Shown here one piece after another: positions 1 to 5,024 of a DNA stretch of 5,024 bases (position 1 is the first letter of the stretch; every line of letters starts with the position of its first letter). The notes under the pieces were generated by a model that worked only from the letters and a program-made list of their open reading frames with translations, searched no databases and had not been told where the DNA came from. This DNA is from Acidobacteriota bacterium (lineage in GTDB: Bacteria > Acidobacteriota > Terriglobia > UBA7540): contig JAJYJL010000768.1 in the NCBI GenBank assembly GCA_021789565.1, positions 1-5,024 on the forward strand, given 5' to 3'. Position numbers and translations under genes: made by a program.

Positions 1-128
1 TTGACCCCGTCCCGGAGATGATCTCAGCTCCACGTGATAACCCTTACATCTTTTTCCAGACCGGAGACGTCGCGGACGCGTCTGACGAGGAAGCGCCGAA
101 CGAAGCAACAGTTAAGGAGACGAAATAA
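1..128 (+). CDS. dsrA: Dissimilatory sulfite reductase alpha subunit, C-terminal end (partial)
   Basis: This is the last 41 codons of a gene that begins upstream of the window; the first whole codon is at 3 and the stop TAA is at 126-128. The translated tail contains [16 protein letters not shown], which resembles the conserved C-terminal stretch of DsrA (an M-x-x-x-PR-x-NP-[YF]-[IV]-F pattern, from memory of the family). A short acidic, low-complexity tail of variable type follows. DsrA pairs with DsrB as an alpha2beta2 cytoplasmic enzyme that reduces sulfite at siroheme. The gene order, with dsrB directly downstream, strongly supports the call. The stop overlaps the dsrB start (TAATG), so translation of the two subunits is probably coupled. 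No catalytic residue of DsrA is inside the window. Confidence 0.9.
   Translation, partial: DPVPEMISAPRDNPYIFFQTGDVADASDEEAPNEATVKETK
113..120 (+). promoter_or_regulatory. Ribosome binding site of dsrB, inside the end of dsrA
   Basis: TAAGGAGA lies within the last dsrA codons. Its AAGGAG core (114-119) ends 8 bases before the dsrB ATG at 128. Placed together with the TAATG stop/start overlap, it fixes the dsrB start and suggests coupled translation of the two subunits. Confidence 0.8.
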
Positions 129-1207
129 TGGGAACACCAACTGAGCGTCTAACTGATATCGGACCCCCACATTATGAGCAATTTCTGCATCCGGTCATCA
201 AGAAGAACTATGGCAAGTGGAAATACCACGAAAACCCGGCGCCCGGTGTTCTCTGCCATGTATCGGAGACCGGTGACCGGATCTATACCGTGCGGGCCGG
301 CTCTCCGCGCCTGTTGAGCATCCAGACAGTGAGATTGTTTGCAGACCTGGCAGAAAGATACTCAGGCGGATACCTGCGCTTTACCAGCCGCAACAACGTG
401 GAATTTCTGCTGGACAATCCCGACAATATCGAGCCGCTGAAGAGGGATCTTGCAGCAGCAGGTTTCCCTGTCGGCGGGACTGGAAACGCCATCAGCAACA
501 TCGTCCACACGCAAGGATGGGTGCACTGTCATTCCTCGGCGACCGACGCTTCCGGCATTGTGAAGGCCGTGATGGATGCCGTGTACGATCACTTCAAAGA
601 ACAGAAACTTCCCGCCAAGCTGCGTATTGCTCTGGCGTGCTGCCTGAATATGTGCGGCGCGGTCCATTGCTCGGACATCGCGATTCTGGGCATTCACCGG
701 CGAGCTCCGAAGGTCCGGCATGACACGTTGAACAAAGTCTGCGAAATTCCCACAGTTATTGCTTCCTGCCCGACGGGTGCCATCCGCTCCGCGACTGTGG
801 ACGGCAAGCCCTCTGTTGAGGTGATCGAGGCACAGTGTATGTACTGCGGTAACTGCTACACGGTTTGCCCAGCGATGCCGCTAAATGATCCCGAAAACGA
901 CGGACTTTCCATCTGGGTGGGCGGCAAAGTCAGCAACGCACGCTCCGCCCCCAGATTTTCCAAGCTGGCCATTCCTTTTATTCCGAACAATCCACCGCGC
1001 TGGCCGGAGGTCGTGGAGGCGGTAGTGAACATTGTGGATGTCTACGCTCGGAACGCCCGCAAGTACGAGCGCGTGGGCGAGTGGATTGACCGGATTGGCT
1101 GGCCAAGATTCTTTGAACTGACCGGTATCGAGTTTACTCGTTACCACATCGATGACTTCAAGAACGCCGGATTGACCTACGCGCGGTCCGCACACTTGAG
1201 GTTCTAG
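128..1207 (+). CDS. dsrB: Dissimilatory sulfite reductase beta subunit DsrB
   Basis: Complete 359-residue subunit, close to the usual DsrB length. With DsrA it carries out the reduction of sulfite, passing sulfur to DsrC. The siroheme-coupled [4Fe-4S] ligands are visible as C134, then C171, C172 and C176 in [15 protein letters not shown]. The spacing (37, 1, 4) equals what I recall for the Desulfovibrio vulgaris DsrB ligands. The [10 protein letters not shown] stretch (84-93) supplies arginines of the type that line the sulfite/siroheme pocket. An inserted ferredoxin domain at about 205-262 has C214 in SCPTGAI and C237-x2-C240-x2-C243-x3-C247P, which would bind a second [4Fe-4S] cluster. No key residue is missing, so the subunit looks catalytically intact. 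Presence of dsrD and the bacterial gene order suggest the reductive bacterial type rather than the oxidative type, but a phylogeny would be needed to prove it. Confidence 0.97.
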   Translation: MGTPTERLTDIGPPHYEQFLHPVIKKNYGKWKYHENPAPGVLCHVSETGDRIYTVRAGSPRLLSIQTVRLFADLAERYSGGYLRFTSRNNVEFLLDNPDNIEPLKRDLAAAGFPVGGTGNAISNIVHTQGWVHCHSSATDASGIVKAVMDAVYDHFKEQKLPAKLRIALACCLNMCGAVHCSDIAILGIHRRAPKVRHDTLNKVCEIPTVIASCPTGAIRSATVDGKPSVEVIEAQCMYCGNCYTVCPAMPLNDPENDGLSIWVGGKVSNARSAPRFSKLAIPFIPNNPPRWPEVVEAVVNIVDVYARNARKYERVGEWIDRIGWPRFFELTGIEFTRYHIDDFKNAGLTYARSAHLRF

Positions 1208-1210
1208 GAG
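1205..1210 (+). promoter_or_regulatory. Ribosome binding site that decides the dsrD start
   Basis: TAGGAG overlaps the dsrB stop codon (TAG, 1205-1207). It directly abuts the ATG at 1211, leaving no spacer, but sits 6 bases before the ATG at 1217. The second ATG is therefore the better start. Confidence 0.65.
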
Positions 1211-1216
1211 ATGACT

Positions 1217-1465
1217 ATGGCTGTCCAAATCGAAACGCTAGCTGAGGAAATGTACGCGATGGTCGCTGAATGCCAGGGCAAGAAGAACCTGAAGGCGACG
1301 GACCTGACCAAGGCCATGATTGCCAGACACGGCGCCGCAGAGTGCAGCAAGGATGACTGCAGGCTCGCCATCCGGCAGTTGATTGACTCCGGACGCTGTG
1401 TTTACAGCTATTTTGGTGGAAGCTTTATCACCCTTCCACATAAGGAAGGCGCGGCGCCCGACTAG
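1217..1465 (+). CDS. dsrD: DsrD, small winged-helix activator of sulfite reductase
   Basis: Encodes 82 residues from the ATG at 1217 (84 if the ATG at 1211 is used; the Shine-Dalgarno spacing favours 1217). DsrD of sulfate reducers is about 78 residues and folds as a winged helix; it is reported to bind DsrAB and stimulate sulfite reduction. Here a helix-turn-helix-like region (about 24-58, with KKNLKATDLTKAMI and CRLAIRQLIDSG) leads to a short aromatic wing, CVYSYFGGSFITL (61-73). This corresponds to the EYWSSGSTTMYGL region of the Desulfovibrio protein, recalled from memory. The position straight after dsrB is the standard one. It carries four cysteines (C19, C43, C48, C61), whereas I recall none in the Desulfovibrio homologue. 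Similarity is modest, so the call leans on length, fold pattern and position together. Confidence 0.85.
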   Translation: MAVQIETLAEEMYAMVAECQGKKNLKATDLTKAMIARHGAAECSKDDCRLAIRQLIDSGRCVYSYFGGSFITLPHKEGAAPD

Positions 1466-1495
1466 TTAGAACCGGCACGAAGAATGCAATGCGTC

Positions 1496-1504
1496 AGGAA
1501 GGAG
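1496..1504 (+). promoter_or_regulatory. Ribosome binding site of the ferritin-like gene, within a short palindrome
   Basis: AGGAAGGAG ends 5 bases before the ATG at 1510, which makes 1510 a better start than the in-frame ATG at 1489. Its 3' part belongs to an 11-base inverted repeat, AAGGAGTCCTT (1499-1509), that runs up to the start codon. The hairpin would have only about four base pairs, so strong control of translation is unlikely. Confidence 0.65.
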
Positions 1505-1509
1505 TCCTT

Positions 1510-1962
1510 ATGAGTAAGCAGCTTCAGAAAGAAGAGAAGCCTGCAGAAAACCTTGCGGAACTCGCCTCGATACTTCGGCAGTGGCAGGAAATCGAAGATG
1601 GCAGCGTGGCTGCGTGCACAGGGATTATCGGGAAGACGCAGAATCCGCTGATCCGCCTGGTCATGGAAATCATCCGGCAGGACTCGGTGATGCACAAGAA
1701 GGTCCAGCAGGTGATGCTCGACAGCCTGGAGAAGCAGGCGATCAGCCTGACGCCGGACGAACTGGGCCAGATCTGGGAAAGCATCGAGCGGCACGCCGAG
1801 ATGGAAAAGGAAACGCTCGCCCTGGCGGAGAAAGCACGGCAGGATTGCCGGCTTTTTGTCCTGAGGCATCTGTTGACCTATCTCATTGAGGATGAGCAGA
1901 AACATGACCGTCTCCTCGCTCAGCTAGAAAGCTTTAAGCGGCGAATCTATCCCTATGCGTAG
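1510..1962 (+). CDS. Ferritin-like four-helix protein of unknown function in the dsr operon
   Basis: Encodes 150 residues, soluble, with no signal peptide or membrane segment. I do not recognise a named Dsr protein. The sequence reads as four amphipathic helices in a ferritin/rubrerythrin-like pattern: helix 1 about 13-40 with WQEIEDGS (E27, E29); helix 2 about 45-72 with EIIRQDSVMHKK (E53, D58, H62); helix 3 about 82-109 with ERHAEMEKE (E93, E97, E99); helix 4 about 111-143 with LIEDEQKHD (E127, E129, H132). The paired acidic-x-x-(x)-His motifs in helices 2 and 4 are typical of diiron ferritin-like folds. In helix 2 the Glu of the usual E-x-x-H is a Ser (S59), with D58 beside it, so a normal diiron site is not certain. 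Two cysteines (C36, C113) are present. Its place between dsrD and dsrL suggests a role linked to sulfite reduction, perhaps iron, oxygen or redox handling; this is inference. An extended start at 1489 would add seven residues. Confidence 0.75.
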   Translation: MSKQLQKEEKPAENLAELASILRQWQEIEDGSVAACTGIIGKTQNPLIRLVMEIIRQDSVMHKKVQQVMLDSLEKQAISLTPDELGQIWESIERHAEMEKETLALAEKARQDCRLFVLRHLLTYLIEDEQKHDRLLAQLESFKRRIYPYA

Positions 1963-1965
1963 GGC

Positions 1966-1969
1966 GGAG
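1966..1969 (+). promoter_or_regulatory. Ribosome binding site supporting the GTG start of dsrL
   Basis: GGAG lies just after the stop of the ferritin-like gene and ends 7 bases before the GTG at 1977. This supports GTG as the start; no ATG occurs near it in the same frame. Confidence 0.6.
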
Positions 1970-1976
1970 CAAACCC

Positions 1977-3638
1977 GTGGTTGTTTTTAAAGCTGTAAAA
2001 AAACCGGCGCTTAAGGGAGCGTCCAGTGCGGGAGCTGAAGTCAGCCACCTGCGCCCGCGCTACATTGCCAAGACGCCCCCGTGCGCAGAAGGCTGCCCCT
2101 GTGGCACGGATATTCGCGCCTGGATCAACACCGTTTCCCAGGCGGAGGCATACGGCCGCACCAACGAACAGGCCTACGAAACCGCTTGGCGCACAATTAC
2201 CGACCGTAACCCATTCCCCGCCGTCTGCGGCCGCGTTTGCCCGCATCCCTGCGAAGACGCGTGCAATCGGATCGAAAAGGACGGCTCGGTGGCCATCAAT
2301 GCGCTTGAGAGGTTCATTGGAGACTTCGGCTTATCAAAGTCCCTTAAGCTGGCCAGACTGACGGAAGAAAAACGCGAAGAGAAGATTGCCATTGTGGGCG
2401 CGGGACCTGCGGGATTGTCGTGCGCCTATCAGCTTGCGAGACGCGGGTACGCCGTGACGGTTTTCGAGGCGTTCAGCAAGCCCGGCGGAATGTTGCGGTA
2501 TGGCATTCCGCAATACCGGTTGCCCCGGAATGTGCTGGATGCGGAAATCCAGAAGGTTCTCGACCTTGGAGTCGAACTTAAATGTAATCGCGTCATCGGC
2601 GACGGGGTCTCTCTCGAAGCTCTCAAGACCGAATACAAAGTCGTCTTCGTGGGCATCGGTGCCCACAAGGGTTTGAAGCTGGGCGTTGCAGGTGAAGATG
2701 CTCCGAACGTTTTCACAGGGACTTCATTTCTGAACCACGTTAATAGCGGTGAAGAAGTATCGGTGGGAAGCAGGGTAATCGTGATAGGCGGTGGCGATAC
2801 GGCCATCGATGCGGCGCGCGTGAGCAAGCGCCTGGGCGCTTCGGTCACCGTTCTTTACCGCCGTTCGCGAAACGAAATGCCAGCCATCAAGCAGGAGATT
2901 GAAGGAGCCATCGAGGAAGGTGTCGACATTCAATTGCTGGCCGCCCCGGTTGAGATCCTTGTGACTGACGGCAAGGCCAAGGGCATGCGATGCATCAGGA
3001 TGAAACTGGGCGACCCGGACGCCTCCGGACGTCGTCGCCCCGTCCCACAGCCTGGGTCTGAGTTCGATCTCGATGCCACGGCGATCATTGCCGCCATCAG
3101 CCAGGAGCCGGAGTTCGCAGGCTTCAACGGGCTCCACGAAGGCAAGGATTGGATCAAGGCGGACCAATGGGGAACAACCGGCGTCGAGGGAGTGTACGCC
3201 GGCGGCGACGATGTAACCCTGGGGCTGGTTACGATCGCGATTTCACAGGGTCGTTTTGCCGCTGAAGCAATTGATGCTCGCCTGCGTGGAAAGACCGCGG
3301 AGAAGCCCATCCTTCCGGGTGTTATCAAGACTGATCGAATGAAGCTCGGCTATTACGAGGGCAGCTCTCCCCATGAGCGACCGCGGCTTGCGGTGGCTGA
3401 GCGCGACGTGAAAGCTGAAATCGAGCAGGGTCTTTCGGAGGCCGATGCGCTGGCGGAGGCCAGACGCTGCATGTCCTGCGGCATGTGCATGGACTGCGAA
3501 ACATGCTGGATGTTTTGCACCAACAACTGCTTCGCCAAGCTGCCGAAAGGAGAACATTACAAGATCAAGTTAGAACTCTGCAACGGGTGCCAGAAGTGCG
3601 CGCAGGAGTGCCCGTGCGGGTATATCGACATGGTCTAA
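1977..3638 (+). CDS. dsrL: DsrL-type NAD(P)H:acceptor oxidoreductase (iron-sulfur flavoprotein)
   Basis: Encodes 553 residues of the glutamate synthase small-subunit (GltD) superfamily with a C-terminal ferredoxin domain. The N-terminal iron-sulfur domain shows C36, C40, C42 and then C84, C88, C92, C96 in CGRVCPHPCEDAC. The FAD site is GAGPAG (141-146), followed by the PGGMLRYGIPQYRLP signature (169-183). The nucleotide site is GGGDTAIDAA (271-280) with YRRSRNEMPA (294-303); its arginines usually go with NADPH preference. The second FAD contact is YAGGD (407-411). The C-terminal part has C498, C501, C504, C507, C510, C514, C518 and C535, C538, C541, C545, C547, enough for two [4Fe-4S] clusters. 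In sulfur oxidisers DsrL passes electrons from DsrAB to NAD+; shorter DsrL-2 forms occur with reductive DsrAB and DsrD and may run from NADPH to DsrAB. At 553 residues this is about 100 shorter than Allochromatium DsrL as I recall it. Another GltD-like protein is possible, but the dsr context favours DsrL. Confidence 0.87.
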   Translation: MVVFKAVKKPALKGASSAGAEVSHLRPRYIAKTPPCAEGCPCGTDIRAWINTVSQAEAYGRTNEQAYETAWRTITDRNPFPAVCGRVCPHPCEDACNRIEKDGSVAINALERFIGDFGLSKSLKLARLTEEKREEKIAIVGAGPAGLSCAYQLARRGYAVTVFEAFSKPGGMLRYGIPQYRLPRNVLDAEIQKVLDLGVELKCNRVIGDGVSLEALKTEYKVVFVGIGAHKGLKLGVAGEDAPNVFTGTSFLNHVNSGEEVSVGSRVIVIGGGDTAIDAARVSKRLGASVTVLYRRSRNEMPAIKQEIEGAIEEGVDIQLLAAPVEILVTDGKAKGMRCIRMKLGDPDASGRRRPVPQPGSEFDLDATAIIAAISQEPEFAGFNGLHEGKDWIKADQWGTTGVEGVYAGGDDVTLGLVTIAISQGRFAAEAIDARLRGKTAEKPILPGVIKTDRMKLGYYEGSSPHERPRLAVAERDVKAEIEQGLSEADALAEARRCMSCGMCMDCETCWMFCTNNCFAKLPKGEHYKIKLELCNGCQKCAQECPCGYIDMV

Positions 3639-3652
3639 AGGAGATAGAGAGT

Positions 3653-3970
3653 ATGCCTAGCTATGCATGTGAAGGAAAGGTCTATGAAGTTGACGAGGAT
3701 GGTTTCCTTCAGGATCCCGACCTCTGGAATGACGATGTGGCCAGAGATTTTATGTCCACCGAGGGTATCACGGAATTAACGGAAGACCACTGGAAAGTCA
3801 TCCATTACATTCGCAACTACTACCTGCAGTTCGGCATCGCCCCGATGGTTCGCAAGGTGTGCAAGCAGACAGGATTCACGCTGAAAGAAATTTACAACCT
3901 CTTCCCTTCAGGACCTGCAAAAGGTGCCTGCAAGCTTGCCGGCCTTCCCAAGCCCACCGGATGCGTTTAG
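3653..3970 (+). CDS. dsrC: DsrC, sulfur-carrier substrate protein of DsrAB
   Basis: Encodes 105 residues, the normal length for DsrC/TusE family proteins. The flexible C-terminal arm is fully conserved: GPAKGACKLAGLPKPTGCV, with both redox cysteines, C93 and the penultimate C104. They are 11 residues apart as in true DsrC; related TusE/RspA proteins lack one or both. During sulfite reduction these two cysteines hold the sulfur as a trisulfide, which is then reduced by the DsrMKJOP complex. The body has the typical EDHWKVIHYIRNYYLQFGIAP region (residues 44-64). A Shine-Dalgarno AGGAG (3639-3643) ends 9 bases before the ATG, and only 14 bases separate it from dsrL. Two further cysteines (C6, C70) lie outside the arm. 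In many sulfate reducers dsrC is unlinked from dsrAB, so its inclusion here is notable. Confidence 0.97.
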   Translation: MPSYACEGKVYEVDEDGFLQDPDLWNDDVARDFMSTEGITELTEDHWKVIHYIRNYYLQFGIAPMVRKVCKQTGFTLKEIYNLFPSGPAKGACKLAGLPKPTGCV

Positions 3971-3979
3971 GAGGGTAAG

Positions 3980-4462
3980 ATGCTGAACGTTTCGTCAGAG
4001 CAGAAGCGAGCAATCTCCCGGGAGTGGCTGGCTCTGACACTCCAGACTTACCCCAGCCAGAGCACGCAATTCCTGGTTCATGAGACGGACAGTTTTCGGA
4101 ATCCCGTGGGACAGACCCTCAAGGGCGGGATTCCGCTCCTGGTTGATGAACTGTTTGGCGACATGGACCTCGCGCGAATTCGGCAAACCTTGGAGGGTAT
4201 TGTTCGCATCCGGGCAGTTCAGAACTTCTCTGCCCGAGAGGCAGTGGGATTTGTGTTCCTGCTGAAGGAAGTCCTGCAACAGGAACTGCCATCCGATGCG
4301 GTAATGCGCCTTGAACTGGACAGACGGGTTGATGAGATGGCCCTGGCCGCGTTCGACCTCTATGCGCAGTGTCGGGCAAAAATCTCCGACATCCAGGTCA
4401 GCGAAGCCAGACGCAGGGTGGCGCTGCTGCAAAGAATTTACTCAGAAGTCGAGGGACGGTGA
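3980..4462 (+). CDS. Stand-alone RsbRD N-terminal-domain protein upstream of dsrM
   Basis: Encodes 160 residues, soluble and mainly helical. The whole protein matches the pattern of the RsbRD N-terminal (RsbT co-antagonist) domain: W16 followed by TYPSQSTQFL (23-32), DSFRNPVGQTL (37-47), then IVRIRAVQNFSAREAVGFVF (74-93) and LLKEVL. In Bacillus such domains sit in front of a STAS domain in stressosome proteins. Here there is no STAS domain, so the stressosome role cannot simply be transferred. From memory, a small protein of this kind precedes dsrM in several sulfate-reducing bacteria, suggesting a part in making or regulating the DsrMKJOP complex; this remains unproven. The gene follows dsrC by 9 bases with a strong AGGAGG (3969-3974) and leads into dsrM with only 7 bases between. 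One cysteine (C129) is present. Confidence 0.82.
   Translation: MLNVSSEQKRAISREWLALTLQTYPSQSTQFLVHETDSFRNPVGQTLKGGIPLLVDELFGDMDLARIRQTLEGIVRIRAVQNFSAREAVGFVFLLKEVLQQELPSDAVMRLELDRRVDEMALAAFDLYAQCRAKISDIQVSEARRRVALLQRIYSEVEGR
4451..4456 (+). promoter_or_regulatory. Possible weak ribosome binding site of dsrM
   Basis: GAGGGA lies in the last codons of the preceding gene and ends 13 bases before the TTG proposed as dsrM start. That spacing is longer than usual, so initiation may depend on translational coupling with the upstream gene, whose stop is 7 bases before the TTG. Confidence 0.35.
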
Positions 4463-4469
4463 TGGGTTC

Positions 4470-5024
4470 TTGAATGCACTGACTTCTTTCATTTTGATTC
4501 TGGTGGTAACCGGCCTCGCACTCGCCGGCGGAGAGAATAGTAGCACTCGCTTATTCTTGGGTGTCATCGTTCCATATACAGCGATGGCCGCATTTCTGGC
4601 CGGGCTGACATTCCGCGTTCTTAAATGGGCGAACACCCCTGTTCCTTTCCACATTCCCACGACTTGTGGACAGCAAAAGACATTGTCCTGGATCAAGCCG
4701 AGTTGGGTTGAGAGTCCCCACACTAAACTCGGCGTTGCAGTCCGGATGGTCCTGGAGATCCTGCTTTTCCGGTCACTTTTCCGCAACAGCCGTGCGCAAC
4801 TCCGTGAAGGGCCAAGGTTACTCTATGCTGAAGACAAGTGGATTTGGCTGGGCGCGCTGGCATTCCATTGGTCACTGCTCATCATCGTGCTCCGGCATTT
4901 GCGGTTTTTTGTCTTGCCGGTTCCCCGATTTACTCTGGTGATCGACGCTGTTGACGGTTTCTTCCAGATGGGCGCGCCTCAGCTCTTTTTCACCGATGTT
5001 ATCGTTGTTGCCGCACTCCTTTTT
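4470..5024 (+). CDS. dsrM: DsrM, haem b membrane subunit of the DsrMKJOP complex (partial, 3' cut by window edge)
   Basis: An open frame from a TTG at 4470 runs through the last base of the window, giving 185 residues without a stop; the rest lies outside. The product is a NarI-like (nitrate reductase gamma) membrane cytochrome that takes electrons from menaquinol and hands them to DsrK for reduction of the DsrC trisulfide. Membrane segments are visible at about 3-19, 27-51, 124-148 and 172-185 (continuing). PVPFHIPTTCGQQKTLSWIK (58-77) is a stretch I associate with DsrM. H133 and H143 in the third segment are candidate haem ligands. The start is chosen because the frame has no nearby ATG (the first is codon 39, after two membrane segments), and the N-terminus MNAL followed by a hydrophobic run matches the DsrM beginnings I recall. 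The ATGs at 4462 and 4474 are in other frames. Confidence 0.9.
   Translation, partial: MNALTSFILILVVTGLALAGGENSSTRLFLGVIVPYTAMAAFLAGLTFRVLKWANTPVPFHIPTTCGQQKTLSWIKPSWVESPHTKLGVAVRMVLEILLFRSLFRNSRAQLREGPRLLYAEDKWIWLGALAFHWSLLIIVLRHLRFFVLPVPRFTLVIDAVDGFFQMGAPQLFFTDVIVVAALLF

Noticed and set aside
1489..1509. Earlier in-frame ATG for the ferritin-like gene
   Set aside because: It lacks a well-placed Shine-Dalgarno, while AGGAAGGAG stands 5 bases before the ATG at 1510; the extra residues add nothing recognisable.
1499..1509. Perfect 11-base inverted repeat AAGGAGTCCTT before the ferritin-like gene as a terminator or operator
   Set aside because: Arms are only 4-5 bases with almost no loop and no T-tract, and part of it is the Shine-Dalgarno itself, so chance is the simplest explanation.
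1462..1905. Long open frame on the - strand (147 codons) opposite the ferritin-like gene
   Set aside because: It is a shadow frame of the + strand gene, with no Shine-Dalgarno-led start and no family motif; the + strand product has clear helix and metal motifs.
2429..2848. Open frames on the - strand opposite dsrL
   Set aside because: They lie wholly inside a conserved flavoprotein gene and encode Ser/Thr/Pro/Arg-rich, motif-free products typical of antisense reading of GC-rich codons.
3485..3652. Upstream extension of the dsrC frame into dsrL, giving a 161-codon frame
   Set aside because: The extension overlaps the cysteine-rich end of dsrL in another frame; the ATG at 3653 has a good Shine-Dalgarno and yields the exact family length and N-terminus.
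4666..4941. 91-codon + strand frame inside the dsrM region
   Set aside because: It is out of frame with the continuous, membrane-protein-coding dsrM frame and shows no coherent motif.
1..5024. CRISPR array, mobile element, tRNA/rRNA or defence system
   Set aside because: No direct-repeat series, transposase or integrase motif, tRNA-like cloverleaf or defence-gene motif was seen; the window is filled by dsr genes with short spacers.

Overview
The window holds a continuous stretch of a dissimilatory sulfite reductase (dsr) operon from an anaerobic sulfur-metabolising bacterium. All genes lie on the + strand. Seven of the eight are recognised from family motifs. Both ends are cut: the 5' edge falls in the last codons of dsrA and the 3' edge in the first half of dsrM.

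Layout: end of dsrA (1-128); dsrB (128-1207); dsrD (1217-1465); an unassigned ferritin-like four-helix protein (1510-1962); a dsrL-type iron-sulfur flavoprotein (1977-3638); dsrC (3653-3970); a stand-alone RsbRD N-terminal-domain protein (3980-4462); and dsrM (4470 to beyond the edge). Spacing runs from a 3-base stop/start overlap (dsrA/dsrB) to 44 bases (dsrD to the ferritin-like gene). Nearly every gene has a clear purine-rich Shine-Dalgarno sequence. I see no internal promoter or terminator, no RNA gene, repeat array or mobile element, and no gene-free stretch longer than 44 bases, so the genes are probably co-transcribed.

How the genes work together: DsrAB reduces sulfite using siroheme and iron-sulfur clusters. 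DsrD is the small winged-helix protein known to stimulate DsrAB in sulfate reducers. DsrC carries the sulfite-derived sulfur as a trisulfide on its two C-terminal cysteines. DsrM is the haem b membrane subunit of the DsrMKJOP complex, which re-reduces DsrC with menaquinol electrons. DsrL is an NAD(P)H-linked flavoprotein that can exchange electrons with DsrAB. The ferritin-like and RsbRD_N proteins have no established role in the pathway.

The unusual feature is dsrD (a marker of reductive, bacterial-type Dsr) in one operon with dsrL (first known from sulfur oxidisers). This pairing is reported for a limited set of lineages, including Desulfurella-like bacteria and environmental genomes of Acidobacteriota and related phyla. 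The moderately GC-rich sequence would suit an Acidobacteriota-like genome, but that is a low-confidence guess. Direction of metabolism (sulfite reduction, disproportionation or sulfur oxidation) cannot be settled from this window.
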